Assembly (NCBI GenBank): GCA_025929125.1
Contig: JAICMT010000124.1
Coordinates: forward strand, 1-5,719
Length of the DNA stretch: 5,719 nucleotides
Source: Acidobacteriaceae bacterium
Lineage (GTDB): Bacteria; Acidobacteriota; Terriglobia; Terriglobales; Acidobacteriaceae
Direction: 5' to 3'
The translations under genes were made by a program, and so were the position numbers. Shown piece by piece: positions 1 through 4,226 of this stretch (positions are counted from its first letter, which is position 1; the number at the start of each line of letters is the position of its first letter). Below the pieces are notes generated by a model, which was given only the letters and a program-made list of their open reading frames with translations, ran no database searches and was not told where the DNA came from.

Positions 1-150
1 AGAGCTTGATATGGTGGCAATGGAACTGAACGGCAGGCCACGCAAGACTCTCGGCTGGAAGAAGCCGATCGAGGTTTACAGCGAAATGCTAGAAGCAGCC
101 TTGTCGCAATGATCAGTTGAAACCGCCCAGTGAACCTCGCCTGGTTCGGC
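1..150 (+). mobile_element. Right end of an IS30-family insertion sequence (boundary approximate)
   Basis: The transposase tail ends at 112. In IS30 elements the right terminal inverted repeat usually follows within a few tens of bases of the stop codon. The stretch 113-145, with TTGAAACCGCCC followed by GTGAACCTCGCC, resembles ends I recall for actinobacterial members. The left end is outside the window, so the inverted repeat and target duplication cannot be confirmed. The right boundary at ~150 is a guess. Confidence 0.45.
2..112 (+). CDS. IS30-family transposase, C-terminal fragment (5' end outside window)
   Basis: The window opens inside a reading frame that ends at TGA 110-112 and gives 36 residues. 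These include N-G-R-P-R-K-T-L-G-W-K-K-P-I-E, which is the characteristic C-terminal signature of IS30-family DDE transposases (usually LN.RPRKTLG(W/F)..P.E). The family cuts and joins IS ends using an integrase-like catalytic core. That core lies upstream and is not visible, so whether the copy is intact cannot be judged. The stop sits directly before a stretch that could be the right IS end. The family call is confident because the motif is distinctive. Completeness is unknown. Confidence 0.85.
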   Translation, partial: ELDMVAMELNGRPRKTLGWKKPIEVYSEMLEAALSQ

Positions 151-156
151 GCGCTA

Positions 157-170
157 GTCTCTAAAGAGAC
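157..170. repeat. Perfect 14-bp palindrome between the two insertion sequences
   Basis: GTCTCT (157-162), AA, AGAGAC (165-170) form a 6-bp perfect inverted repeat with a two-base centre. It lies in the ~70-base strip between the probable IS30 end and the IS66 left end. It could be a weak hairpin or a relic of the IS30 insertion site. No function is supported. Confidence 0.35.
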
Positions 171-219
171 AGGAATTTATAACCTGGAGCAGGTAAACCG
201 GAAAGCAGCCTGCGGCATC

Positions 220-236
220 GTAACTGGATAGGTCTG
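220..236 (+). repeat. IS66 left terminal inverted repeat
   Basis: GTAACTGGATAGGTCTG is the exact reverse complement of 1841-1857. Identity stops abruptly outside position 220 and becomes patchy inside 237, which defines the left end of the element. Confidence 0.9.
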
Positions 237-335
237 TCTGGCCGTTTCTTCCGTCATCTGTGCTTTCTCGTTGGCTGCTGCTGTTTCGAGGTCCGCTTAT
301 TTGCAGGCCGGGCGGAGTCGTGGCAGCGTTCGTCC
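237..335 (+). other. IS66 left non-coding leader
   Basis: This ~100-base stretch between the left inverted repeat and the transposase start holds no gene. It must carry whatever promoter the transposase has. I could not identify convincing -10/-35 boxes, nor a Shine-Dalgarno sequence at the usual distance from GTG 336; the nearest purine run, GGCGGAG at 311-317, is about 20 bases away. Weak expression would be normal for an IS transposase. Confidence 0.4.
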
Positions 336-1793
336 GTGCCCGAGGTGCCCGGCGTTCCCGACAGCGGTGATGCGGGGCTTCGCGCTGCGAACGCGCGGCT
401 TCGTGAGCTGCTGACGGAGCGGGACGCGGAGAACGCGGAGCTGCGCGAGCTGGTGACGGCGCTGCAGGCGCAGGTCGCGGACCTCGCCGCTCAGGTTAAG
501 TCGAACTCCCGTAATTCCAGCAGGCCACCGTCGTCCGACGGGCTGGCCAAGCCCTCCCCGAAGTCGCTGCGCGGGAAGTCAGGGCGCAGGCCCGGCCGGC
601 CGAAAGGCCAGCCCGGCGCCACGATGGAACTGTCGGAGCACCCGGACAAGACAGTGAGGCACCGGCCCGCCAGGTGCTCATGCTGCGGGAAGTCCCTGAA
701 GAAGGCCCCCGTCACCGCGGTGGAGCGCCGGCAGGTCATCGACATCCCGCCGGTCAAGGCGGTCACGACCGAGCACCAGGTGCTCACGCTGAAGTGCGGG
801 TGCGGCTGTGAGACGAAGGCGCAGGCCCCGGACGGCGTGACCGCGCCGGTCCAGTACGGGCCCCGGGTCATGGGCACCGGGATCTACCTCTGGCACGGTC
901 AGTTCCTGTCGAGAGACCGCGCCTGCCAGGCACTTTCGGACCTGTTCGGCTGCGCGCCCTCGCCCGGCGCGCTCGCCGCCGCCGCGCGCAAGGCCGCCGG
1001 CTTCCTCGCGCCGGCGCTGCGGGCCATCACCCGGAACCTGATCGCCGCGGAAGTCGCGCACTTCGACGAGACAGGGTTCCGCACCGCCGGGAAGCTCGCG
1101 TGGGTCCACTCCGCCTCGGCGGGGAAGTTCGCGCTGTTCACCGTGCACGCCAAGCGCGGCAAGGACGCGATGAAGGCCGCCGGGGTCCTGCCGTCCTTCG
1201 CCGGCGTCGCCGTCCACGACGCCTGGGCGCCCTACGACACCTTCGGCAACGTCGCAGGCCACGCGCTGTGCGGTGCCCACGTGCTCCGGGAGCTGGTCGC
1301 GGTCACCGAGACCGGCACGGACCTCGACCGGACCTGGGCGCAGCAGGCCATCGACGCGCTCCTCGCCCTGAACGAGGCAGCCTGCGCCGCCCGCGCCGCA
1401 GGCCAGGATGCCATCGACACGGAAACCCGCGTGAAGCACGAGGGCTGGTACCGCCAGGCCGCGAAGACCGGGGCCGCCCTCAGCGCCGGCCGTCAGGGCA
1501 AGCTCCAGCAGAAACGGCATGCCCTCGCCACGCGGATGAAAGACCGCGAGGCCGACTACCTCCGGTTCGCCCGCGACCTGCGCGTCCCGTTCACTAACAA
1601 CGCCGCTGAGCAGGCGATACGCATGAGCAAGCTCCGGATCAAGATCTCCGGCTGCATGCGCTCCATGACCGGGGCCGAGGAATTCTGCGCGCTCCGCTCC
1701 TACCTCGCCACCGCAACCCGGCACGGCATCGGCGCGCTCGACGCGCTCACCACCGCATTCCAGGGCCAGCCCTGGATCCCCGAAACCGGATAG
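336..1793 (+). CDS. IS66-family transposase (TnpC type)
   Basis: This 485-aa protein is full length for the family and mobilises the surrounding element. Residues ~15-55 form a Leu/Glu/Arg-rich coiled coil. It is followed by the family motif N-S-R-N-S-S-R-P-P-S-S-D-G (57-69) and a basic linker with R-P-G-R-P-K-G (85-91). A zinc-finger-like region has Cys114, 116, 117 and Cys154, 156, 158. The catalytic core shows D244 in H-F-D-E-T-G, D295 in V-H-D-A-W, the C-G-A-H motif at 312-315, and E425 in N-N-A-A-E-Q, the expected DDE triad. No frameshift or internal stop is seen, so it could be active. The start is GTG 336. The frame is open upstream but has no earlier start codon, and GTG 345 is an alternative. 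The gene points toward the methyltransferase remnant and may drive some read-through into it. Confidence 0.95.
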   Translation: MPEVPGVPDSGDAGLRAANARLRELLTERDAENAELRELVTALQAQVADLAAQVKSNSRNSSRPPSSDGLAKPSPKSLRGKSGRRPGRPKGQPGATMELSEHPDKTVRHRPARCSCCGKSLKKAPVTAVERRQVIDIPPVKAVTTEHQVLTLKCGCGCETKAQAPDGVTAPVQYGPRVMGTGIYLWHGQFLSRDRACQALSDLFGCAPSPGALAAAARKAAGFLAPALRAITRNLIAAEVAHFDETGFRTAGKLAWVHSASAGKFALFTVHAKRGKDAMKAAGVLPSFAGVAVHDAWAPYDTFGNVAGHALCGAHVLRELVAVTETGTDLDRTWAQQAIDALLALNEAACAARAAGQDAIDTETRVKHEGWYRQAAKTGAALSAGRQGKLQQKRHALATRMKDREADYLRFARDLRVPFTNNAAEQAIRMSKLRIKISGCMRSMTGAEEFCALRSYLATATRHGIGALDALTTAFQGQPWIPETG

Positions 1794-1840
1794 ACCAGCC
1801 CGGCACCAAAGCGCCGGCCCACCGCGAGCCAGAATCGCGG

Positions 1841-1857
1841 CAGACCTATCCAGTTAC
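1841..1857 (-). repeat. IS66 right terminal inverted repeat
   Basis: CAGACCTATCCAGTTAC pairs perfectly over 17 bases with the left repeat. The transposase stop (1793) is 47 bases inside. The methyltransferase frame resumes two bases outside this end. Confidence 0.9.
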
Positions 1858-1858
1858 C

Positions 1859-2125
1859 TGGGAAGCAGTCACCGGACGGCAAGCACCGTATCCGGTCGAA
1901 CGAGGCACACGCGGGCAACCACGGTTAGCTACTGCCTTCAGTGAGTGGCTGATGGGTTTACCGAAGGGCTTCGTGACCGGTCTCGGCCTGCCCTATAGCG
2001 CGCAGCACCGAGCACTCGGTAACGGCGTGGTGCCGCAACAAGCCGTAGCGGCGTTATGGCAGCTCGTTGAGGCCGCCATAACCACGGTCGGCCCGCACGA
2101 GCGAACGACGGTGTTAGGTAACTGA
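1859..2125 (+). pseudogene. DNA (cytosine-5) methyltransferase, C-terminal remnant cut by IS66
   Basis: From the IS66 right end a frame without its own start runs to TGA 2123-2125, giving 88 residues. It begins W-E-A-V-T-G-R-Q-A-P and contains R-G-Q-P-R-L, F-S-E-W-L-M-G-L-P-K-G-F-V-T and A-L-G-N-G-V-V-P-Q-Q-A. These match the C-terminus of phage/island-type C5-cytosine methyltransferases: the conserved 'WMMGLP' region and motif X (GNGVVPQQ). Such enzymes methylate cytosine for restriction protection or anti-restriction. The catalytic PC motif, SAM-binding motifs and target-recognition domain are absent, so the product cannot be active. The missing 5' part is not seen left of the IS66 element, which implies a deletion or rearrangement as well as insertion. 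The next gene starts 19 bases after the stop, so it was probably the operon's upstream gene. Function comes from recalled family motifs; the truncation is seen directly. Confidence 0.85.
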
Positions 2126-2128
2126 AGT

Positions 2129-2136
2129 AAAGGAGG
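2129..2136 (+). promoter_or_regulatory. Strong Shine-Dalgarno sequence for the 117-aa gene
   Basis: AAAGGAGG lies 8 bases before ATG 2145, a near-perfect match to the 16S rRNA 3' end. It fixes the start of the 117-aa gene and shows that the gene is translated independently of the methyltransferase remnant. Confidence 0.85.
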
Positions 2137-2144
2137 AAAACGCC

Positions 2145-2498
2145 ATGGAACGAGAACCATACAACCCGGCAGAGGAGTTGCAGCAGACAGCAGAACTCCA
2201 GGAGGCGCCCGAAGCCCAGCGCATCCGTGAAGGCATCGCCGAAGCGTTACGCGACGGCGGCACGATCGACCATGAAACCGCCTGGCTCATTGCCAGACAC
2301 ATCACGCCCGGCAGCGGAGCCTTGCATGAGCTGGCCACCACCGGCGAGATAACACCGGACATCGGAACGCAGCTGGAGATTGCCTACGAGGTCTTGCCGC
2401 ACTTGGCCGATACCTGGATTGCTGCCCTTGATGGCTACTGCTACCGAAGGCAAGACAAAGGCCCGGTGCCAGGGTGGCGACGGGAGAACGAACGGTGA
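2145..2498 (+). CDS. Hypothetical protein, 117 aa, soluble and acidic
   Basis: I do not recognise a named family. The predicted protein has no signal peptide, membrane segment or cysteine-rich motif beyond a single Cys99. Residues 1-38 are Glu/Gln-rich and probably helical. The central part, I-D-H-E-T-A-W-L-I-A-R (41-51) followed by G-S-G-A-L-H-E-L-A-T-T-G-E-I (56-69), resembles a pattern I associate with small actinobacterial accessory proteins ('IDxxTARxIA...GxxxALxxLAxxGxI'); this is recall, not a search. The C-terminus is basic and Trp/Pro-containing (G-P-V-P-G-W-R-R). ATG 2145 is fixed by an excellent Shine-Dalgarno sequence. The gene lies 19 bases after the methyltransferase remnant and 82 bases before the next gene on the same strand, so all three were probably co-transcribed. 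A role in an integrated element, perhaps linked to methylation or anti-restriction, is only inferred from position. Confidence 0.8.
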   Translation: MEREPYNPAEELQQTAELQEAPEAQRIREGIAEALRDGGTIDHETAWLIARHITPGSGALHELATTGEITPDIGTQLEIAYEVLPHLADTWIAALDGYCYRRQDKGPVPGWRRENER

Positions 2499-2569
2499 GC
2501 CGGATGCGATTACCCCGCTCACCGCCCGGCATATCTCAGCAACTGCAATGAATGAAGCTAGTCAAGAAT

Positions 2570-2576
2570 AAGGAGA
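2570..2576 (+). promoter_or_regulatory. Shine-Dalgarno sequence for the 186-aa gene
   Basis: AAGGAGA ends four bases before ATG 2581, which is followed by a Gly-Glu-Lys start. It supports this start codon and independent translation of the 186-aa gene. Confidence 0.8.
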
Positions 2577-2580
2577 TTTT

Positions 2581-3141
2581 ATGGGAGAAAAAGTAGTACG
2601 CTTCTCAGACTTATCCGGCCAGATGGCCGACGCGGCAGCGGGCGGACTCATTCCGCTAACCGTAACCGATTACCCGGATGCCGATCCCGACCAGCGGGTA
2701 CGCATCGAGGTTACGCCTGACGAGCTGGAGAAGATCGGCAAGCTGTCGATTGCCGCAGTAGGCTTGGAGACTGAACCGGCCAACGAAGAAGAAAAACGAT
2801 CCCGGTTCGTCGTCCCAATTGCCAAACTTGCCACTCTCGCGACTGTCGGACCGATAGAGGAAGTGCTGGCCAATGCCGAACCAGTCACACCGGCCAAAAC
2901 GCAAAAACGCCCAAACGGCGAACGGCGCTCGCACAACCAGCGGGCCGACGGCGGACCACTCGTCAACTACAACGAGCCCGACAACGCCGGGCTGCCGCAC
3001 AAGGGGAAGATCGGCGAGGCGGAAGCAGCCTTCGTGCGGGAGAACCTGGAGTTGGTGAACACCCGCCGTGCGGCGGCAGGCCATGCCCCCATCGACCCGA
3101 GTAACCCTGAACATGCTAAGCGGTATGGGTTTGGGAGCTGA
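2581..3141 (+). CDS. Hypothetical protein, 186 aa, two-domain, possibly nucleoid- or element-associated
   Basis: This looks like a real gene: strong Shine-Dalgarno sequence, clean actinobacterial codon use, and a modular protein. The N-terminal domain (about 1-100) starts M-G-E-K-V-V-R-F-S-D-L-S-G. It has an alternating beta-like pattern (L-T-V-T-D; V-R-I-E-V-T-P-D-E-L) and ends in a helix with E-E-V-L-A-N-A. A basic, Asn/Arg-rich linker spans 101-124. The C-terminal module (125-186) contains N-A-G-L-P-H-K-G, a helix with E-A-E-A-A-F-V-R-E-N-L-E, and H-A-K-R-Y-G-F at the end. I have a weak memory of similar C-terminal modules in actinobacterial hypothetical proteins, some loosely like Lsr2-type DNA binders, but no function can be assigned. 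There is no signal peptide or membrane span. It follows the 117-aa gene by 82 bases and converges on a minus-strand frame 22 bases beyond its stop. Confidence 0.82.
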   Translation: MGEKVVRFSDLSGQMADAAAGGLIPLTVTDYPDADPDQRVRIEVTPDELEKIGKLSIAAVGLETEPANEEEKRSRFVVPIAKLATLATVGPIEEVLANAEPVTPAKTQKRPNGERRSHNQRADGGPLVNYNEPDNAGLPHKGKIGEAEAAFVRENLELVNTRRAAAGHAPIDPSNPEHAKRYGFGS

Positions 3142-3163
3142 GCGGAACATAGCTCGCAGTCAG

Positions 3164-3376
3164 TTACTCGCTAAACGAGCACGGTCGAGTGTTAGCATCG
3201 AAGCAAGCCTGAAGCTTGAGCAGATCCCGCTCCTGTCGAAAAGCCGCCTCGGTAATATTACGGTCGCTGTCCCGCAAGCTGCGGACTTGCAGGGCCCACT
3301 CTACATTAGAGGCAATCAAGGCTACAGTTAAGATTAGAATGAGGCCAAGAAGAAGAAAGTTATTGCGCCTAAGCAT
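3164..3376 (-). CDS. Small single-pass membrane protein, 70 aa, unknown function
   Basis: A minus-strand frame encodes a basic N-terminus (M-L-R-R-N-N), then a strongly hydrophobic segment at residues 7-22 (F-L-L-L-G-L-I-L-I-L-T-V-A-L-I-A), then a charged tail with Cys58 and Cys66 and the ending R-P-C-S-F-S-E. By the positive-inside rule it would be anchored N-in, with a ~45-residue tail outside the membrane. The frame is open further upstream to a GTG at 3466, but that codon lies inside a hairpin terminator, so ATG 3376 is preferred. Its ribosome site is weak (GAAG very close to the ATG), which lowers confidence. The stretch around 3300-3420 is visibly richer in A+T than its neighbours. It may be transcribed by read-through from the secreted-protein gene 98 bases upstream. 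The family is not recognised. Confidence 0.5.
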   Translation of the reverse strand: MLRRNNFLLLGLILILTVALIASNVEWALQVRSLRDSDRNITEAAFRQERDLLKLQACFDANTRPCSFSE

Positions 3377-3431
3377 TACTTCATTAGCGTACAGATAATA
3401 TGGCTCATACGCAATAAGTTTGTACGCATGA

Positions 3432-3467
3432 CGTGCGTTCCCCCGGCGCCACCCGGGGGAACGCACG
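3432..3467 (-). terminator. Perfect 15-bp hairpin terminator after the secreted-protein gene
   Basis: CGTGCGTTCCCCCGG (3432-3446) pairs exactly with 3453-3467 around a six-base loop. It lies 7 bases past the stop of the minus-strand secreted-protein gene. It lacks a long T-tract, as is common for strong GC-rich terminators in actinobacteria. As a symmetrical structure it could also stop transcription arriving from the left. Confidence 0.8.
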
Positions 3468-3474
3468 ATCTATG

Positions 3475-3888
3475 CTAGTTGTGCGTTTGTGATGTCGGCC
3501 CGACCCAGAACGTCTGGCCGGTGCGTGTCGGGTAGATGGTGGCAGAAACCGCTGGCCCCCAGTAGTTGCCGCCGTTGTACCACGCTCGGCTACAGAAGAC
3601 CTGTGCGCTGATTTGGTTGTTCGCGTAGAGATAGACCTTCGGATAGATCAGGTCGTCGCCCAAATCACCGGTCGCTGGCGTTGACCAGAGGTTCCCGCTT
3701 GCGGCGTAGATGCCGGTGACCGAACCCCCACCAGGACAGTTACCCAGCCACGTCGGATAAGAGACGTAGACGTTGCCGATCGAGGAGGCCTCGGCAGGCT
3801 GGGCCGCGAACGGAGCGAGCGCCATCACTGACACTGCGGCTATGCCTGCTGCGATCCCCTTGATGCGTCTTGGGATGCGAGAACGCAC
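3475..3888 (-). CDS. Secreted small protein with signal peptide, 137 aa, unknown function
   Basis: The protein starts with a basic n-region (M-R-S-R-I-P-R-R-I-K), a hydrophobic core (about 11-28) and a signal-peptidase I-like site P-A-E-A before S35. It is therefore likely exported by Sec, giving a ~103-residue mature protein. The mature part is rich in Tyr, Trp, Gly, Ser and Asn and alternates like a beta-sandwich. It has exactly two cysteines, C51 (G-N-C-P-G-G-G) and C99 (V-F-C-S-R), suited to one disulfide. Other landmarks are Y-V-S-Y-P-T-W-L near the start and F-W-V-G-P near the end. There is no LPxTG anchor, lipobox or catalytic motif. GTG 3888 is supported by AAGGGGG five bases upstream, and a perfect hairpin follows the stop. 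It is monocistronic or first of a pair with the small membrane frame. I vaguely recall similar actinobacterial secreted hypotheticals. Adhesive, inhibitor or toxin-like roles are speculation. Confidence 0.82.
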   Translation of the reverse strand: MRSRIPRRIKGIAAGIAAVSVMALAPFAAQPAEASSIGNVYVSYPTWLGNCPGGGSVTGIYAASGNLWSTPATGDLGDDLIYPKVYLYANNQISAQVFCSRAWYNGGNYWGPAVSATIYPTRTGQTFWVGPTSQTHN

Positions 3889-3893
3889 CTTAT

Positions 3894-3900
3894 CCCCCTT
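3894..3900 (-). promoter_or_regulatory. Shine-Dalgarno sequence deciding the GTG start of the secreted protein
   Basis: On the minus strand AAGGGGG lies five bases before GTG 3888, ahead of a complete signal peptide. This makes the GTG the likely true start. Confidence 0.7.
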
Positions 3901-3966
3901 CCGGCCGCGATATGGCAGTTGCAGTCGCCCCTTTGTCGCCTGTCAGCCATTGGACATGCGGCACAT

Positions 3967-3973
3967 AAGGAGG
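3967..3973 (+). promoter_or_regulatory. Consensus Shine-Dalgarno sequence for a 23-codon frame
   Basis: AAGGAGG lies seven bases before ATG 3981 on the plus strand. It is the main reason for taking the short frame behind it seriously. Confidence 0.5.
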
Positions 3974-3980
3974 ACGCCTG

Positions 3981-4052
3981 ATGCGATGGATTGGTTTACG
4001 TAAAGGTGAAACATTCCGACCTGCACACTTTAAAACATATCTTTACAGATAA
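3981..4052 (+). CDS. Possible 23-aa basic small protein or peptide
   Basis: A short plus-strand frame runs from ATG 3981 to TAA 4050-4052. It reads M-R-W-I-G-L-R-K-G-E-T, then F-R-P-A-H-F-K-T-Y-L-Y-R. The peptide is strongly basic and aromatic (W, F, F, Y, Y), with no cysteine and no hydrophobic anchor. The only coding evidence is the consensus AAGGAGG seven bases upstream. It overlaps, in antisense, the probable leader and promoter region of the secreted-protein gene. No plus-strand gene follows, so a classical leader-peptide attenuator is unlikely. It could be a small regulatory or bioactive peptide, or chance. Confidence 0.3.
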   Translation: MRWIGLRKGETFRPAHFKTYLYR

Positions 4053-4061
4053 GGTTGGCAA
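4034..4061 (-). promoter_or_regulatory. Possible promoter of the secreted-protein gene
   Basis: On the minus strand TTGCCA (4061-4056) and TATGTT (4039-4034) are separated by 16 bases. This is a fair match to a housekeeping sigma-70-type promoter in an A+T-rich patch. Transcription would start near 4027 and give a ~140-base leader before GTG 3888. This is assigned by eye only. Confidence 0.3.
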
Positions 4062-4074
4062 GGAGTTTGCGGCA

Positions 4075-4104
4075 AGTTCAATCGTGAACTGACGCTTTCA
4101 GTTC
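4075..4104. repeat. Two overlapping inverted repeats (mutually exclusive hairpins)
   Basis: AGTTCA (4075-4080) pairs with TGAACT (4085-4090) around ATCG. GAACTGA (4086-4092) pairs perfectly with TCAGTTC (4098-4104) around CGCTT. The shared GAACT makes the two hairpins alternatives, so the unit is effectively three related half-sites. It lies just upstream of the possible secreted-gene promoter. It could be an operator with repeated AGTTC/GAACT half-sites, or an RNA switch downstream of the regulator gene. Unproven. Confidence 0.4.
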
Positions 4105-4169
4105 TGCTGCTCGCCGGCTTGCGGTGTCGCGTTCTCCCTGGAATTGGTAATGAGGCAGCTGGTCAAATT

Positions 4170-4187
4170 TCCACCGGTTACGGTGGA
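4170..4187 (-). terminator. Probable terminator of the XRE regulator gene
   Basis: Read on the minus strand, TCCACCG and CGGTGGA form a perfect 7-bp stem with a four-base loop, followed by AATTT. It begins ~39 bases after the regulator's stop at 4227-4229. The short T run makes it a modest intrinsic terminator. Confidence 0.55.
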
Positions 4188-4226
4188 GTCCAGGCGGTAC
4201 CATCAGCCGACAGTAGGCAAGCCGCA

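Larger units (their letters stand above)
220..1857 (+). mobile_element. Complete IS66-family element, single-gene (ISBst12-like) type, 1638 bp
   Basis: The element is bounded by perfect 17-bp terminal inverted repeats, GTAACTGGATAGGTCTG at 220-236 and its reverse complement at 1841-1857. The ends begin with GTAA, as is common for IS66 elements. Inside is one transposase gene and no tnpA or tnpB accessory frames, which matches the ISBst12 subgroup of IS66. IS66 elements normally make 8-bp target duplications. Here the left flank (212-219, GCGGCATC) and right flank (1858-1865, CTGGGAAG) do not match. This suggests recombination between copies, a flank deletion, or an unusual transposition event. 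The element lies in the methyltransferase frame that resumes at 1859. Confidence 0.92.
3889..4226. other. Intergenic region between the secreted-protein gene and the XRE regulator gene
   Basis: These ~340 bases contain no conventional gene. They hold the leader of the secreted-protein gene, a 23-codon open frame on the plus strand with a consensus ribosome site, a possible minus-strand promoter near 4034-4061, two overlapping inverted repeats at 4075-4104, and a terminator-like hairpin at 4170-4187. The part around 4000-4060 is A+T-rich relative to the rest, as expected for a promoter region. Confidence 0.6.

Noticed and set aside
150..219. Possible 5' part of the methyltransferase left of the IS66 element
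   Set aside because: None of the three plus-strand frames gives sequence resembling the region that normally precedes W-E-x-x-x-G-R, and two have early stops or an implausible composition.
1100..1597. 165-codon plus-strand frame inside the transposase in another frame
   Set aside because: The product is almost entirely Arg, Pro and Gly, which is typical of an out-of-frame reading of a GC-rich gene.
678..1724. Long 348-codon minus-strand open frame opposite the IS66 transposase
   Set aside because: It is the antisense shadow of a clear transposase. High GC at third positions produces long opposite-strand frames, and the Gly/Arg/Val-rich product has no domain pattern.
199..1871. Loosely similar flanks (GGAAAGCAGCC left, GGGAAGCAGTC right) as a degenerate target duplication
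   Set aside because: The similar bases are not at equal distance from the two IS ends and are not identical, so they are not a target duplication.
2495..2551. 18-codon GTG frame overlapping the stop of the 117-aa gene (GTGA overlap)
   Set aside because: The overlap hints at translational coupling, but the peptide is too short, has no distinct ribosome site, and shows no recognisable feature.
2656..3150. 164-codon minus-strand frame opposite the 186-aa gene
   Set aside because: The plus-strand gene has a strong Shine-Dalgarno sequence and modular sequence. The minus frame has neither.
3152..3190. Short GCTCG/CGAGC and ACTCG/CGAGT pairings between the converging genes as a bidirectional terminator
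   Set aside because: The stems are only 4-5 bp with mixed loops and no T-tract, too weak to call.
3377..3466. N-terminal extension of the small membrane protein from GTG 3466
   Set aside because: That start lies within the arm of the perfect terminator hairpin. The extra residues encode the hairpin itself, so ATG 3376 is preferred.
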